DNA from: an uncultured Mycoplasmatota bacterium
Lineage (GTDB): Bacteria > Bacillota_I > Bacilli_A > RF39 > UBA660
Length of the DNA: 64,000 nt
Assembly (NCBI GenBank): GCA_900553835.1
Contig: USFF01000002.1
Location: 1-64,000, forward strand
Direction of reading: 5' to 3'
The notes under the pieces: model-generated
Databases searched by the model: none
What the model was told of the DNA's origin: nothing
What the model saw: only the letters and a program-made list of their open reading frames with translations
Position numbers and translations under genes: made by a program
In this document: one piece after another, positions 32,183 through 41,143 of the stretch
Numbering within the stretch: the first letter of the stretch is position 1
Layout: each line of letters starts with the position of its first letter

Positions 32183-32258
32183 TGGCGTTCCCGAGAGGAT
32201 TTGAACCTCCGACCTACTGCTTAGGAGGCAGTTGCTCTTCCAGCTGAGCTACGAGAAC
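32183..32258 (-). tRNA. tRNA-Arg (anticodon CCU)
   Basis: 76-nt cloverleaf. Acceptor GTTCTCG / CGGGAAC, discriminator G, encoded CCA; D-loop AGCTGGA; anticodon stem ACTGC / GCAGT with loop CTCCTAA giving anticodon CCU, reading AGG; T-arm GGAGG-TTCAAAT-CCTCT. Stand-alone between the 530-residue gene and the 169-residue gene. No intron. Confidence 0.96.
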
Positions 32259-32306
32259 ACTTAAGTAAATTATAACACAAAAGTATATTTTCTTCCATAT
32301 TATAAT

Positions 32307-32816
32307 TCATATTTTAAGTACTTTTATTATGTCGTAATCAGAAGGCACTTCTATATAGTTATTTTTTACTATACATGATGTTCTTCCTAGTTTACTAGAC
32401 CAGGAGTGATCTGTGTTTTCTCTTGCATAGTGAAAGTCTAAGTTACTACCTTTATACATTCTTTCAAGCATTATTGCTATTCTATAACCTTTAATATTTA
32501 ATAATTCTATATCTTCTAAAGTGTAATCTATTATTTCATTTCCTTTAGATACTCCCTTTTTAGAAAATACTCCTGGATAGAATATAAAATATGAATTAAT
32601 TAGTTTATAAAAGTATTCATTAAATTCTTTAGGGATATTAAGTCCCAAACTATATGCATAACAGTTTAGGTATAAATAATTATTTTTATAATACTCATAA
32701 TCTTCTTTATAGTTTGGGACTTCTCTTTTTATATTTTTTAAATAAGTTATGTATAAATCTAGTAGTTCATCATAAGTTAAACTTTCATTTTTTAATATTT
32801 TAAATATTTCTTCCAT
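32307..32816 (-). CDS. Hypothetical protein following argS
   Basis: 169 residues, Tyr/Asn/Lys-rich, soluble; starts MEEIFKILKNESLTYDELLD and carries YARENTDHSWSSKLGRTSC near the end. No recognised domain. Overlaps the argS stop by 1 nt and so is translated with it; a link to tRNA or arginine metabolism is possible but unproven. Confidence 0.6.
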   Translation of the reverse strand: MEEIFKILKNESLTYDELLDLYITYLKNIKREVPNYKEDYEYYKNNYLYLNCYAYSLGLNIPKEFNEYFYKLINSYFIFYPGVFSKKGVSKGNEIIDYTLEDIELLNIKGYRIAIMLERMYKGSNLDFHYARENTDHSWSSKLGRTSCIVKNNYIEVPSDYDIIKVLKI

Positions 32817-34492
32817 TATAGTTTCTCTATAGTTTTAATTCCTAATATAGTACATGAGTTTTCTATAACTATTTTGATACTATTTAATAAAAGTAATCTA
32901 GAGTTTTTAATAGTTATATTTTCTTCTTTTAGAATACTTACTTCTTCATAGTATCTAGAAAATAAACTACATAGATCATTTAAGTACTTAGTGATTATTA
33001 CAGACTCATTTGTTTTAACAGTTTCTTTTACTATATCTTTAAAGTCATATAATTTCTTTATTATTAGTTTTTCTAAAGCATTATCAAGTACTATATTATC
33101 ATTTAATTCAAAAGTACTTTTATTTAGTATAGAATTAATTCTTGCATAGTTATAAAGTATATATATAGCTGAGTTACCAGTAAAGTTAGTTGCATCTTCT
33201 AAATTAAAGTTTATATTTTTACCACGGTTTATATTAAGCATAGAATATTTTATACAAGATGAAGCAAGACTAAGTAAGTTTTCTTCACTATAAGTAGTAC
33301 CTCTTGATTTAAAACTAGCATTTAGTTTTTTCTTTGCTTCTTCAATAAAGTCTTCAAGTAGCACTACTTTACCTTCTCTAGTTGCCATTTTATCTCCATT
33401 TAATAGTACAAATGAATAACTAATTAGTTTAGGACTTTTATATCCTAGTATATCCAAAGCTGCACTTATTTCTTCCATGTAAACTTTTTGATCTTCCCCT
33501 AGTACTATTAAGTTTACATCTTTATTTTTTTCCATTTTGTATATTGTGTAAGCAATATCTCTAAGTGGATAAAGACTTGTTTTGTCTTCACGAGTAAGCA
33601 CTAGTACTGGTGCTTTAGTAGGTATATTGTAACCTTCTAAATCTAAGTATAGTCTTCCATTTTCATCTTCTTTAAGTCTATTCTTTTCTTTTAATTTGCT
33701 TAATATCTGATTAGTAGTATTTTCAAATACAAAGTCACTTTCATGTTTAAAGTTATCCCAGTGTATATCCATTTTATCAAAGATTTTCTTTTGTCCTTCT
33801 ACACATAAGTCAGTTATTTTTTTAAATTCTTCTCTTACTATTTCATCTCCATTTTCAAGAAGATTTAAATAGTGAAATACTTCTTTTTCAAGTTGAGGGT
33901 TAGTTTTAGCTTCTTCATTTATATCAATGTATAGTTTTAACATGTCATTAAAAGTTACTTTATTTAAGTCTGCACCTTTTTTTACTCCAACTAGTAACAT
34001 AGATATTTGTTTACCTATATCATTTATAAAGTATTCTCTAGTAACATTATATCCATTAAAAGTATATAGTCTTGCTAGAAAGTCGCCTATTATACTATTT
34101 CTACTTCTCCCTATGTGAGGACTAGCATTAGGGTTAATAGATGTATGCTCGATTAGTAAACTTTTATTTATTCCTTCTAAAGTACTTCCATATTTTTCTT
34201 TACTAGATAATATTTCTTTTATAACTTCTTTTCCTAAGTTATCTGTATTAACTTTAAAGTTTAAGTATGGTCCTAGTACACTTATATTACTAATTATATT
34301 TTTGTCATACTCAAGATTATTAAGTAAGTAGTTAGCCTTTTCATTTGGACTATTTAAATTATCTATTTTGATTTTAAAACAAGGTAAACTATAGTCTCCC
34401 ATTTCTTCCTTAGGTGGTACTTCTACTTCTACCTCGTTAGTATCTATTCCTAACTTTTTAATTATATTTAATATGTACTCTTTATAATTCAC
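32816..34492 (-). CDS. argS: Arginyl-tRNA synthetase
   Basis: Class I synthetase for arginine. N-terminal add-1 domain, then NPNASPHIGRSRNSIIGDFL with the HIGH-type motif as HIGR, and MATREGKVVLLEDFI in place of KMSKS, as is usual in ArgRS. C-terminal DALR anticodon-binding region ends LLNSIKIVIENSCTILGI. 558 residues. tRNA-Arg(CCU) lies 0.6 kb downstream on the same strand. Confidence 0.94.
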   Translation of the reverse strand: MNYKEYILNIIKKLGIDTNEVEVEVPPKEEMGDYSLPCFKIKIDNLNSPNEKANYLLNNLEYDKNIISNISVLGPYLNFKVNTDNLGKEVIKEILSSKEKYGSTLEGINKSLLIEHTSINPNASPHIGRSRNSIIGDFLARLYTFNGYNVTREYFINDIGKQISMLLVGVKKGADLNKVTFNDMLKLYIDINEEAKTNPQLEKEVFHYLNLLENGDEIVREEFKKITDLCVEGQKKIFDKMDIHWDNFKHESDFVFENTTNQILSKLKEKNRLKEDENGRLYLDLEGYNIPTKAPVLVLTREDKTSLYPLRDIAYTIYKMEKNKDVNLIVLGEDQKVYMEEISAALDILGYKSPKLISYSFVLLNGDKMATREGKVVLLEDFIEEAKKKLNASFKSRGTTYSEENLLSLASSCIKYSMLNINRGKNINFNLEDATNFTGNSAIYILYNYARINSILNKSTFELNDNIVLDNALEKLIIKKLYDFKDIVKETVKTNESVIITKYLNDLCSLFSRYYEEVSILKEENITIKNSRLLLLNSIKIVIENSCTILGIKTIEKL

Positions 34493-34581
34493 TTTTCTTC
34501 ACCGAGATAATTGTATCAAATTTCTTACTAAAAGTCATTAGTTTTAGGTTATTTTATTTAATATATTGATAGTGCTTTGCC

Positions 34582-34610
34582 TTGACAGAATTCTTTGACT
34601 ATGGTATATT
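34582..34610 (+). promoter_or_regulatory. Consensus promoter, first of a duplicated pair
   Basis: TTGACA (34582-34587), 17-nt spacer ending TATGG, TATATT (34605-34610). The block from AGTGCT (34571) to GGA is repeated with changes at 34811-34864. Confidence 0.7.
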
Positions 34611-34615
34611 GTTAA

Positions 34616-34684
34616 CAGTGGAATTGACCAACGATGTGGTGAAAGCATTTGCTGATGTACTGCGATTTTGGTCAATTCTTTTTA
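34616..34684 (+). ncRNA. Predicted short RNA with terminator
   Basis: From the promoter at 34582-34610, an RNA of about 70 nt would run to GAATTGACCAA / TTGGTCAATTC (34621-34631 with 34668-34678), a perfect 11-bp stem followed by five T. The 36-nt loop (GATGTGGTGAAAGCATTTGC...) may hold a second hairpin. A TTG-initiated reading frame through it exists but has no ribosome site. Function unknown. Confidence 0.5.
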
Positions 34685-34820
34685 TATTCGTTATATCATA
34701 TAAAGTCTTTTTATTACAATTTTGCTTTCCTATTTTTATTTTCAAACATTTGATTTACAAGAATTGTTTTTTCAATCATTTCACCTATAACTGTCATATA
34801 ATATATTAAAGTGCTATGTT

Positions 34821-35924
34821 CTACTTGACAGGGGTCTTTGATCGTGGTATATTGTTTGCATAAGGAAGCACTCCTCGAGATTTACTCGTAGGTGTTTCTT
34901 TTTTTATTTTATTTAGTAACGTATTATTTAGAAATAAACTTTTTTTAGCATAAGCTACATAATTTCCATCTTGCATCTTTGCTATCGAAAAGTCCAAATC
35001 ATAGGCGTTTTCGCCATCGTAAAAGCTTACTTTTCTTGTAGCGAATGAAACAATTTTATTATTTTTATGTCTTTCCATATAATCTGGTTCATTAGGACTT
35101 ATGCTATGAGAAGCTTTTAATAATTCAACTATATTTTCATTTATATTATTATTTACTTTTTTTATATCTTTGACATCTTTATATGTAGGATACCTTCTAA
35201 ACAATTCATTATACATATTTTTATTACTAGGTAACCATTGTTTTATTGTTACAGTAATTTCATCATTAAATGTTATTTGCTTGCCTATTAAAGAGTTATA
35301 TATTTCTCTTTGACTCATAGGTGTTCCATTGTCTTTAATAAATAAGTTTTTTTCTGTTTCAATATAGTTCGTTCCATCTTTTAAACTTTTTTGTGCATAT
35401 TTAGTCTCATTAAGATTACCCCTACTACTGTAAAAAGCATCTAACCATACCATACCTAATTCCTTTATAAAACTAACATATTCTTTTAAAACATATTTCT
35501 TATTTAATTCTTTATAAAATATATTAGGATTTCTTTCTACCACACTCTTTATAAATTCTTTGTTACCTAATAATTTCCCACATATATCTGCTATTACTTC
35601 TTCAGATATATCGTTAGTACTATATCTTTCTTTTAAAATATTTAATTTGTTTTTAAATTCATTATCTTTTTTAGAATAATTATATATTAAATCTCTCATA
35701 TCTTTAGTAACTATATCATGAGTTATTTCATGTATTACTAAAAATTCTATTGTTTTAATAGAATTAATGTTTATTTCTATAATAACTTTATTATTTTCTT
35801 TTTTAATTAAAGCATTTACTTCTTTATTTTCTTTATCTCTTACATTAGAATTAAACCTTAATATATAATTTCTACCTTTAATTAATTTTTTTATTAAATT
35901 TAGTGCTATATTTTCTACTTCCAT
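34821..35924 (-). CDS. Zinc metallopeptidase-like protein of phage/ICE type
   Basis: 367 residues. FLVIHEITHDIV (near 80-91) gives HExxH and EEVIADICGKLLG (near 130) the third ligand, so an active gluzincin/M-type peptidase is plausible. The C-terminal ~190 residues (TPMSQREIYNSLIGKQITFND ... SRGVLPYANNIPRSKTPVK in parts) look like the tail modules of proteins carried by phages and conjugative elements in Clostridia. No other phage gene is adjacent, so this may be a remnant or a domesticated gene. RBS AGAAGGGGGAAG. Its 3' end overlaps the second promoter-like segment on the other strand. Confidence 0.65.
   Translation of the reverse strand: MEVENIALNLIKKLIKGRNYILRFNSNVRDKENKEVNALIKKENNKVIIEININSIKTIEFLVIHEITHDIVTKDMRDLIYNYSKKDNEFKNKLNILKERYSTNDISEEVIADICGKLLGNKEFIKSVVERNPNIFYKELNKKYVLKEYVSFIKELGMVWLDAFYSSRGNLNETKYAQKSLKDGTNYIETEKNLFIKDNGTPMSQREIYNSLIGKQITFNDEITVTIKQWLPSNKNMYNELFRRYPTYKDVKDIKKVNNNINENIVELLKASHSISPNEPDYMERHKNNKIVSFATRKVSFYDGENAYDLDFSIAKMQDGNYVAYAKKSLFLNNTLLNKIKKETPTSKSRGVLPYANNIPRSKTPVK
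34825..34853 (+). promoter_or_regulatory. Consensus promoter, second of the duplicated pair
   Basis: TTGACA (34825-34830), 17-nt spacer ending CGTGG, TATATT (34848-34853). It overlaps, on the opposite strand, codons for the C-terminal RSKTPVK of the metallopeptidase. Confidence 0.6.
34860..34907 (+). ncRNA. Predicted very short RNA or abortive terminator
   Basis: Only about 50 nt follow the promoter before a hairpin GAAGCACT / GGTGTTTC with inner CGAG-ATTTA-CTCG and seven T. The transcript would be antisense to the 3' end of the metallopeptidase gene. Confidence 0.4.
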
Positions 35925-35975
35925 AACTTCCCCCTTCTGAAGGGCATAATTTACCCCCTTCCCCTTTCTTATACG

Positions 35976-36009
35976 AAAAAAAATCCGAAATTACTTTTTT
36001 TAATTTCGG
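35976..36009 (-). terminator. Terminator between the two island genes
   Basis: CCGAAATTA / TAATTTCGG perfect 9-bp stem, followed on the minus strand by eight U. A second AT-rich inverted repeat (ATCAAAATTTTACA / TGTAAAAATTTGAT) lies at 36028-36061. The rest of 35925-36139 has no gene. Confidence 0.8.
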
Positions 36010-36139
36010 TTTACGTGAAATTTTACATCAAAATTTTACATAAATGTGTAAAAATTTGATTTTTAAATTTAAATTTTAAAAAATTGATGTGTGTAATATA
36101 AAATACAAAATAATTGAAATAAAAAAAGGACGGCAGTCC

Positions 36140-36508
36140 TTATATCCATCTTGGTATATAAATATTTCTTGTATAAGTATCTTTGTAATCTTCAAAATAC
36201 TCAATCATTTTATTCATAACATAGCTTACTAGGTCAATAACATTTTTTGATATAGTTAATTTAGAAAGTTTGTTTTCCATCTCTTTTTTAAATCTAATAT
36301 CTGTTACAAATTTATACATAATGTTATCTATAGATACCATTTTTTCTCTTTCTCTTTGAGTTATTATATCCATACCAAAAATATAATCTTTATAAAGTTT
36401 AACCATATTACTTGTTATTTTATCATTCTTATATGTATCCGAATTTACTATTTCATAATAATTTTTACATACTTTAATTATTTCTTTATTTTTATTAAAA
36501 CTATTCAT
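36140..36508 (-). CDS. Hypothetical helical protein (122 residues)
   Basis: Soluble, Lys/Ile/Tyr-rich, starting MNSFNKNKEIIKVCKNYYEI and ending NIYIPRWI. No domain recognised. It has its own TTGTAT-N17-TATAAT promoter and RBS AGAGGT. A perfect 14-bp palindrome lies just upstream of the promoter. Placed in the same small island as the metallopeptidase. Confidence 0.55.
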   Translation of the reverse strand: MNSFNKNKEIIKVCKNYYEIVNSDTYKNDKITSNMVKLYKDYIFGMDIITQREREKMVSIDNIMYKFVTDIRFKKEMENKLSKLTISKNVIDLVSYVMNKMIEYFEDYKDTYTRNIYIPRWI

Positions 36509-36575
36509 ATTACTTTTACCTCTATTTATTAATATAATTATAAAATAAATTATTAATTAATACAAGTAGAAAATT

Positions 36576-36601
36576 TTGCACTAGTGCAAGATATTGCACA
36601 A
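36576..36601. promoter_or_regulatory. Palindrome TTGCACTAGTGCAA plus half-site
   Basis: Perfect 14-bp palindrome at 36576-36589 and a further TTGCACAA at 36594-36601, just upstream of the -35 of the 122-residue gene. Looks like a repressor or activator site; regulator unknown. Confidence 0.45.
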
Positions 36602-36610
36602 AAGTAAAGA

Positions 36611-36633
36611 AAAAGCACGAAATATCGTACTTA
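36611..36633 (-). terminator. Terminator of rseP
   Basis: AGTACGA / TCGTGCT hairpin with TATT loop followed by TTTTTC. Confidence 0.7.
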
Positions 36634-37677
36634 AAATATTTTTAAAATATCATTTAATGTCACATAAAGCATTAGAATTAATAATAAAATTGTTCCAATA
36701 TTATTAAGAGTTGTTTCTATTTTAGGATTTAATTTCTTACCTTTTATTTTTTCTATTAGAAGAAGTAATATTCTACCACCATCAAATACTGGAATTGGTA
36801 TAAAGTTAATTATAGCAACATTTATACTTAGATAAGCTGTTAAATATATTATACTTTCTAGCCCACTTGCTTTTATGTTATCTATAACACTAAATACTCC
36901 AATTGGGCCACTTAAGTTATCAGCGCCTATTTTACCTGTTACTAGTTTACCTAGTATTTTAAATACACTTATGCTATTTTTATATGTACTAACAACTCCA
37001 TACTTGAGGGCATTTACAAAACCTTTTTCTTTTTTTACACTTGTGCCAAACCCAAATTCTCTAACTTCTTTTCCTTCTTCATCTTTAGTTATATTTGGTT
37101 TTATATCTACCTTTACTTCTTTTCCATCTCTTAAAACCAAGAATTCATAGGTATCATGAGAAGTAAATTTTGTTTCTAGAAGTACATCATCAAATGATTT
37201 TACATTTTTACCATTTATACTTAATACTAGGTCATCTGTTTTTAGTCCTGCTTCATATGCTGGGCTATTTTCTAAAACTTTACCTATATATGGATCTGTA
37301 ACAGGACTTCCATATGCTAAGCCATTTATAAATAGTAGTACTATAGCTAATATAAAGTTAAATACTATACCCATTATTAATACAAAAAATCTTTGTAAAT
37401 GTGTTTTATTTTCAAGTATGTCTTCTTTTCTAACTCCTTTAGAAGTTTCTACTTCACTTGCAAGGGCATTAAAGCCACCTAGTGGTAAGAGTCTTAAACT
37501 ATATATAGTTGGGTCTCCTTTTCTTTTGAAACTAAATATTTTAGGTCCCATTCCAAGAGCAAATTCATAAACATGTACTCCACTTTTTTTAGCAGCTATG
37601 AAGTGCCCTAGTTCATGAATAAATACTATTATACCAAGTACTAATATTAAAATTATTAATGTTATTATAAAGTTCAT
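36631..37677 (-). CDS. rseP: Site-2 intramembrane zinc protease
   Basis: 348 residues, RasP/RseP family. The zinc motif HELGH is in the first helix (residues 21-25), a PDZ domain covers about 120-200 (YEAGLKTDDLVLSINGKNV), and the third ligand is in INFIPIPVFDGGR (Asp). Cleaves membrane proteins such as anti-sigma factors, FtsL and signal-peptide remnants. Follows cdsA by 9 nt, the standard cdsA-rseP order in Firmicutes; dxr is absent between them. Confidence 0.93.
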   Translation of the reverse strand: MNFIITLIILILVLGIIVFIHELGHFIAAKKSGVHVYEFALGMGPKIFSFKRKGDPTIYSLRLLPLGGFNALASEVETSKGVRKEDILENKTHLQRFFVLIMGIVFNFILAIVLLFINGLAYGSPVTDPYIGKVLENSPAYEAGLKTDDLVLSINGKNVKSFDDVLLETKFTSHDTYEFLVLRDGKEVKVDIKPNITKDEEGKEVREFGFGTSVKKEKGFVNALKYGVVSTYKNSISVFKILGKLVTGKIGADNLSGPIGVFSVIDNIKASGLESIIYLTAYLSINVAIINFIPIPVFDGGRILLLLIEKIKGKKLNPKIETTLNNIGTILLLILMLYVTLNDILKIF

Positions 37678-37686
37678 TTTTGCCTC

Positions 37687-38475
37687 CTATAAAAATCTAC
37701 TTAAGAAACTAAATGCTATTACTACAAATAGTAAACTATCTAGTCTATCTAATACTCCACCATGTCCTGGCATAATATTACCAAAATCTTTTATTTTAAA
37801 GTGTCTTTTTATACTGCTAAATACTAAGTCTCCTATTTGTCCAACAATACTTAAAACTAGACTAATTAGAATTACTACAAATACACTTCCTTCATAACTA
37901 AATGCTGATATAAAGAACACACTGCTAGTAAGAACTCCAAATACTAAGCCTCCAATAAATCCTTCCCAAGTCTTATTAGGACTTACACTTTCACACATTT
38001 TATTTTTACCAATTAGTTTACCTGTAAAATATGCAAATGTATCTGTCATAATAGTTATCATTAATAAGTATAAAAATGTATATATACTTTCTTCTCTTGT
38101 AAGTAAAAGTTTATTAAAACCTACTCCTAAAAATATGATACTACCAAGAGAAAATAATGCATCTTCTATATCGTATTTTTTACTTTTATTATAATAAACT
38201 ATCGGTAACATTAATAGTAATATTGAAATTAGTAATTTTTCATTAGTATTAATGATTATATTTTTACCTACATTATCAAGCATAAATAAACAGAATAATA
38301 TTACACTTATTATTTTTATACTAGTAGGTAGTTCTTTACCTCTACATTTATATAGTTCATAAAAACCTATGAGTCCTATTAAACTGGCTCCTAAATAAAA
38401 AGGTATTTTACCAATAAGTATAATTGGTATACATATAATTAATGCTATTATAGCACTTATAATTCTTTGTTTCAT
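37687..38475 (-). CDS. cdsA: Phosphatidate cytidylyltransferase
   Basis: Makes CDP-diacylglycerol for phospholipids. 262 residues, about eight membrane helices, with the family signature near the C-terminus: SPNKTWEGFIGG and IKDFGNIMPGHGGVLDRLDSLLF. RBS AAGGAGG. First gene of cdsA-rseP. uppS is not adjacent here. Confidence 0.93.
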   Translation of the reverse strand: MKQRIISAIIALIICIPIILIGKIPFYLGASLIGLIGFYELYKCRGKELPTSIKIISVILFCLFMLDNVGKNIIINTNEKLLISILLLMLPIVYYNKSKKYDIEDALFSLGSIIFLGVGFNKLLLTREESIYTFLYLLMITIMTDTFAYFTGKLIGKNKMCESVSPNKTWEGFIGGLVFGVLTSSVFFISAFSYEGSVFVVILISLVLSIVGQIGDLVFSSIKRHFKIKDFGNIMPGHGGVLDRLDSLLFVVIAFSFLSRFL

Positions 38476-38532
38476 ATTTTATCCTCCTTAAATTATATTT
38501 AAATTGTATCACATTATTCAAAAGTATAAAAG

Positions 38533-38561
38533 TAAAACTCTACTAGAATGTAGAGTTTTTG
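38533..38561 (-). terminator. Terminator of the M16 peptidase pair
   Basis: AAAACTCTAC / GTAGAGTTTT stem with a T-rich tail on the minus strand. Confidence 0.75.
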
Positions 38562-38565
38562 TAAA

Positions 38566-39813
38566 TTATTTTTCAATAAGTAAACTTTTATTATTTATAT
38601 TTATTAAGTTTGAAATATTTTTAATTTCTTTTAATGTAATAGATTTAACTATGCTTTCCATATTATTTATTACCTTATTATACATAAATAAGTTACCAGT
38701 AATAGTGTCTTCTACATTAACAATGTCCTCAAACTGAAGTATTAAACCACTTATTAAACTTTTTCTTTTTCTATTAAGACTTTCTAAATTAAAATCTAAA
38801 CTTTGTAATTCTTCATCTATTATTTTAGCAAATAGTTCATGTTCACTAGTACTTGCAGTAAAGTAAACTATAAAAAAGTTATCACACTCTTCTACTGAGT
38901 ATTCAAATCTAGGTAAGTTATTTTCTATTAGTCTTAAGAAAGCTTTACCCGTTTTATCAAAATTTTCGCTAAGAAGCATTTCTAAGCATAATCTAGTTTT
39001 AAGTTTATCTTTTGTTTTACCTATATTTATTTTATAACCTATTACTACTTTAGGTTCATTAACTTCTAAAGCTATTTCTTCATATTTAGAATAAACTTCT
39101 TCTTTTTCTCTAGGTCTTAATACTTTAGCATTGCTTTTTTTAATATATATTGTACTCATATATTCTTTTATAAATTTTAAAACTTCATCTTTATCAAAGT
39201 TACCAGTTACTACTATAAACATATTATTAGGAGTATAGAAGTCTTTATAAAGTCTAGTTAGTTCTTCATGTGTTACTGTTTTTATACCTTCTTCTGTACC
39301 TAAAACTGTGTATTTTAGAAAACCTTCATTAAATAAATTCTTAAATAAAGTTGTTTGTGCTTTGTAATATGGATCACTATTGTACATATAATATTCTTCT
39401 AATATTATTCCTCTTTCACTTTCAACATCTTCTTTCCTTATATTAGCTTTAAATACTCTGTCAAATATAAGTGTTAAATTAGTTAGTATATCTTCAGTAC
39501 CAAATATGTTATAGTTTGTTCCGTTATAAGTAGTATAAGCATTTACTATACTACCTAGTTCATTTATTTTTTTAGCTGCATCCTTGTTCTTAGTAAAATC
39601 CATTACCCTGTGTTCTAGAAAATGCGCACTTCCTTTAGTTACATTATATACTTTACTTCCTTTTTTATATTTCATTACTTCTGCTCCAAAGTGAGTGCTT
39701 ACTGTAGCATAGAAGTTTTTACTTTTATCAGTGGGATATAAGTATACATTTATTTCATTATTAAGTTTTTCTGTATATATGAATTCTCCATAATTAAAAT
39801 TTATTTTTTTCAT
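38566..39813 (-). CDS. M16 zinc peptidase, YmfH-type (catalytic partner)
   Basis: 415 residues. The inverted zinc motif HFLEH (HxxEH) is in GSAHFLEHRVM (near 66-70), with the distal Glu further on in ESERGIILEEYYM. This is the active half of the YmfF/YmfH-like heterodimer. Overlaps the partner gene by 4 nt. Substrate unknown, though in Firmicutes homologues handle small peptides. Confidence 0.88.
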   Translation of the reverse strand: MKKINFNYGEFIYTEKLNNEINVYLYPTDKSKNFYATVSTHFGAEVMKYKKGSKVYNVTKGSAHFLEHRVMDFTKNKDAAKKINELGSIVNAYTTYNGTNYNIFGTEDILTNLTLIFDRVFKANIRKEDVESERGIILEEYYMYNSDPYYKAQTTLFKNLFNEGFLKYTVLGTEEGIKTVTHEELTRLYKDFYTPNNMFIVVTGNFDKDEVLKFIKEYMSTIYIKKSNAKVLRPREKEEVYSKYEEIALEVNEPKVVIGYKINIGKTKDKLKTRLCLEMLLSENFDKTGKAFLRLIENNLPRFEYSVEECDNFFIVYFTASTSEHELFAKIIDEELQSLDFNLESLNRKRKSLISGLILQFEDIVNVEDTITGNLFMYNKVINNMESIVKSITLKEIKNISNLININNKSLLIEK

Positions 39814-41060
39814 TCTTTGCCCTCCAAAAGATATATAAGTCCTACTGTAATTTTGTTTGCTATGTTAGTTACATCTTCTGCTGTTAAATCTTCCAATTTT
39901 TTTCTTCTTTCTTCTATAGTAGGCATATTTATGAATTCTCTTATAAAATAGTGTTCTATTATTTTACCCTTGTTTTCATAAAAATCATTATATGCTAGAT
40001 TAAGAGTTTTTTTAGCATTTTTAAGTAGTTTATTTACTTTTTTCGTGTCTTTCATTTCTTCAAGTGACTCTTTAATTAGTTTAACTGCAAGTTCAAAGTT
40101 ATCTTTACTTATTCCTGATTTTATTATAATTGTTTCAGTAAACTTACTTATATTTGAACCTACTGAGTAACAAAGACTATTTTTTTCTCTTACATTTACA
40201 AATAAAAGAGAGTTATTCATACATCCTAGTATAGTGTTATAAAGTATTAGTTTATAGTCTCTTTCTTCTTCAGTTAGTTTGTTTATATTTAGTCCTATTA
40301 CTAAAGAGGATTGCGATGAATTAAATTTTTCTTTAATTATCTTTTCTTTAGATTTTACTTTTATATATAAATCTTTTATAGTACTATTCTCTTCTTTAAA
40401 ACCTTTCATTAAGTTATCTGTATATTTAGTTATTTCTTCTTCAGAAATGTCTCCAAGTACAAATAAATCTAGTTTAAAGCTATTAAATAGATTTTTATAA
40501 TAAGCATATAGTTTATCACTATTTATATTTTCAAAGTCTTTTATGTTTTTATAATTGTTTTCTGCATATACAGTATTTTTATAAAATATCTCTGAAAATC
40601 TTATACTAGAATAACTTCTTATATCATCTTTTACATTTAGAATACTTTTTATTAAGTTATCTTTTTGTAAATCAAAGTATTTAAACTCTTTATTTTTTAA
40701 GTTAGGTTTAGTTAATATTTCTTTAAACATATTAAATGACTCTTCATACATACTTGTTTCTGTATATTTAGGATTTATAAATCTTAAGTTGCTTTCAAAT
40801 GTCATATTTTCACTAGTAACATAAAATCTAAAACCTATACTTGTGTTATATAAACTTTCTAATTTTTTAGTTATATCATTTACTGATTTATAGTTTTTAG
40901 TTCCATTAATAGGTAGTACTCTTTCAAGTAGTTTATAGTAAGCACTTTCTTCTTTGTCATATTTTTTTGTAAATTTAAGTGATACGCTTATTGTTTTAAA
41001 TCTATCAGTATTTATTAAATGAAGTGTATAGTTATCTTTATTAATTTTTTTATAATTCAT
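39810..41060 (-). CDS. M16-family peptidase, YmfF-type (non-catalytic partner)
   Basis: 416 residues with the M16 fold but no HxxEH motif; the C-terminal half keeps the substrate-binding pattern (FVNVREKNSLCYSVGSNIS, the R/Y pair). Expected to pair with the HFLEH protein encoded immediately downstream. RBS CTCGGAGGGA. Forms a two-gene operon ending at 38533. Confidence 0.85.
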   Translation of the reverse strand: MNYKKINKDNYTLHLINTDRFKTISVSLKFTKKYDKEESAYYKLLERVLPINGTKNYKSVNDITKKLESLYNTSIGFRFYVTSENMTFESNLRFINPKYTETSMYEESFNMFKEILTKPNLKNKEFKYFDLQKDNLIKSILNVKDDIRSYSSIRFSEIFYKNTVYAENNYKNIKDFENINSDKLYAYYKNLFNSFKLDLFVLGDISEEEITKYTDNLMKGFKEENSTIKDLYIKVKSKEKIIKEKFNSSQSSLVIGLNINKLTEEERDYKLILYNTILGCMNNSLLFVNVREKNSLCYSVGSNISKFTETIIIKSGISKDNFELAVKLIKESLEEMKDTKKVNKLLKNAKKTLNLAYNDFYENKGKIIEHYFIREFINMPTIEERRKKLEDLTAEDVTNIANKITVGLIYLLEGKE

Positions 41061-41114
41061 AAGTTCCCTCCGAGTATATTATAACCTATTTTATTAAAAT
41101 AATTAAGTCATTTT

Positions 41115-41142
41115 AAAAGAGTTTACTAATATTAAGTAAACT
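41115..41142 (-). terminator. Terminator of deoD
   Basis: GAGTTTACT / AGTAAACTC 9-bp stem, followed by TTTTAAAA. Confidence 0.75.
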
Positions 41143-41143
41143 C

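Noticed and set aside
34713..34778. 21-codon minus-strand ORF (MIEKTILVNQ...) between the duplicated segments
   Set aside because: A fair ribosome site (AGGTGAA) but no conservation argument and low-complexity sequence; too weak to annotate.
34582..34809. 75-codon plus-strand ORF over the first duplicated promoter
   Set aside because: Starts with TTG that is the -35 element itself, has no ribosome site, and its second half is low-complexity Phe/Ile/Tyr from AT-rich DNA.
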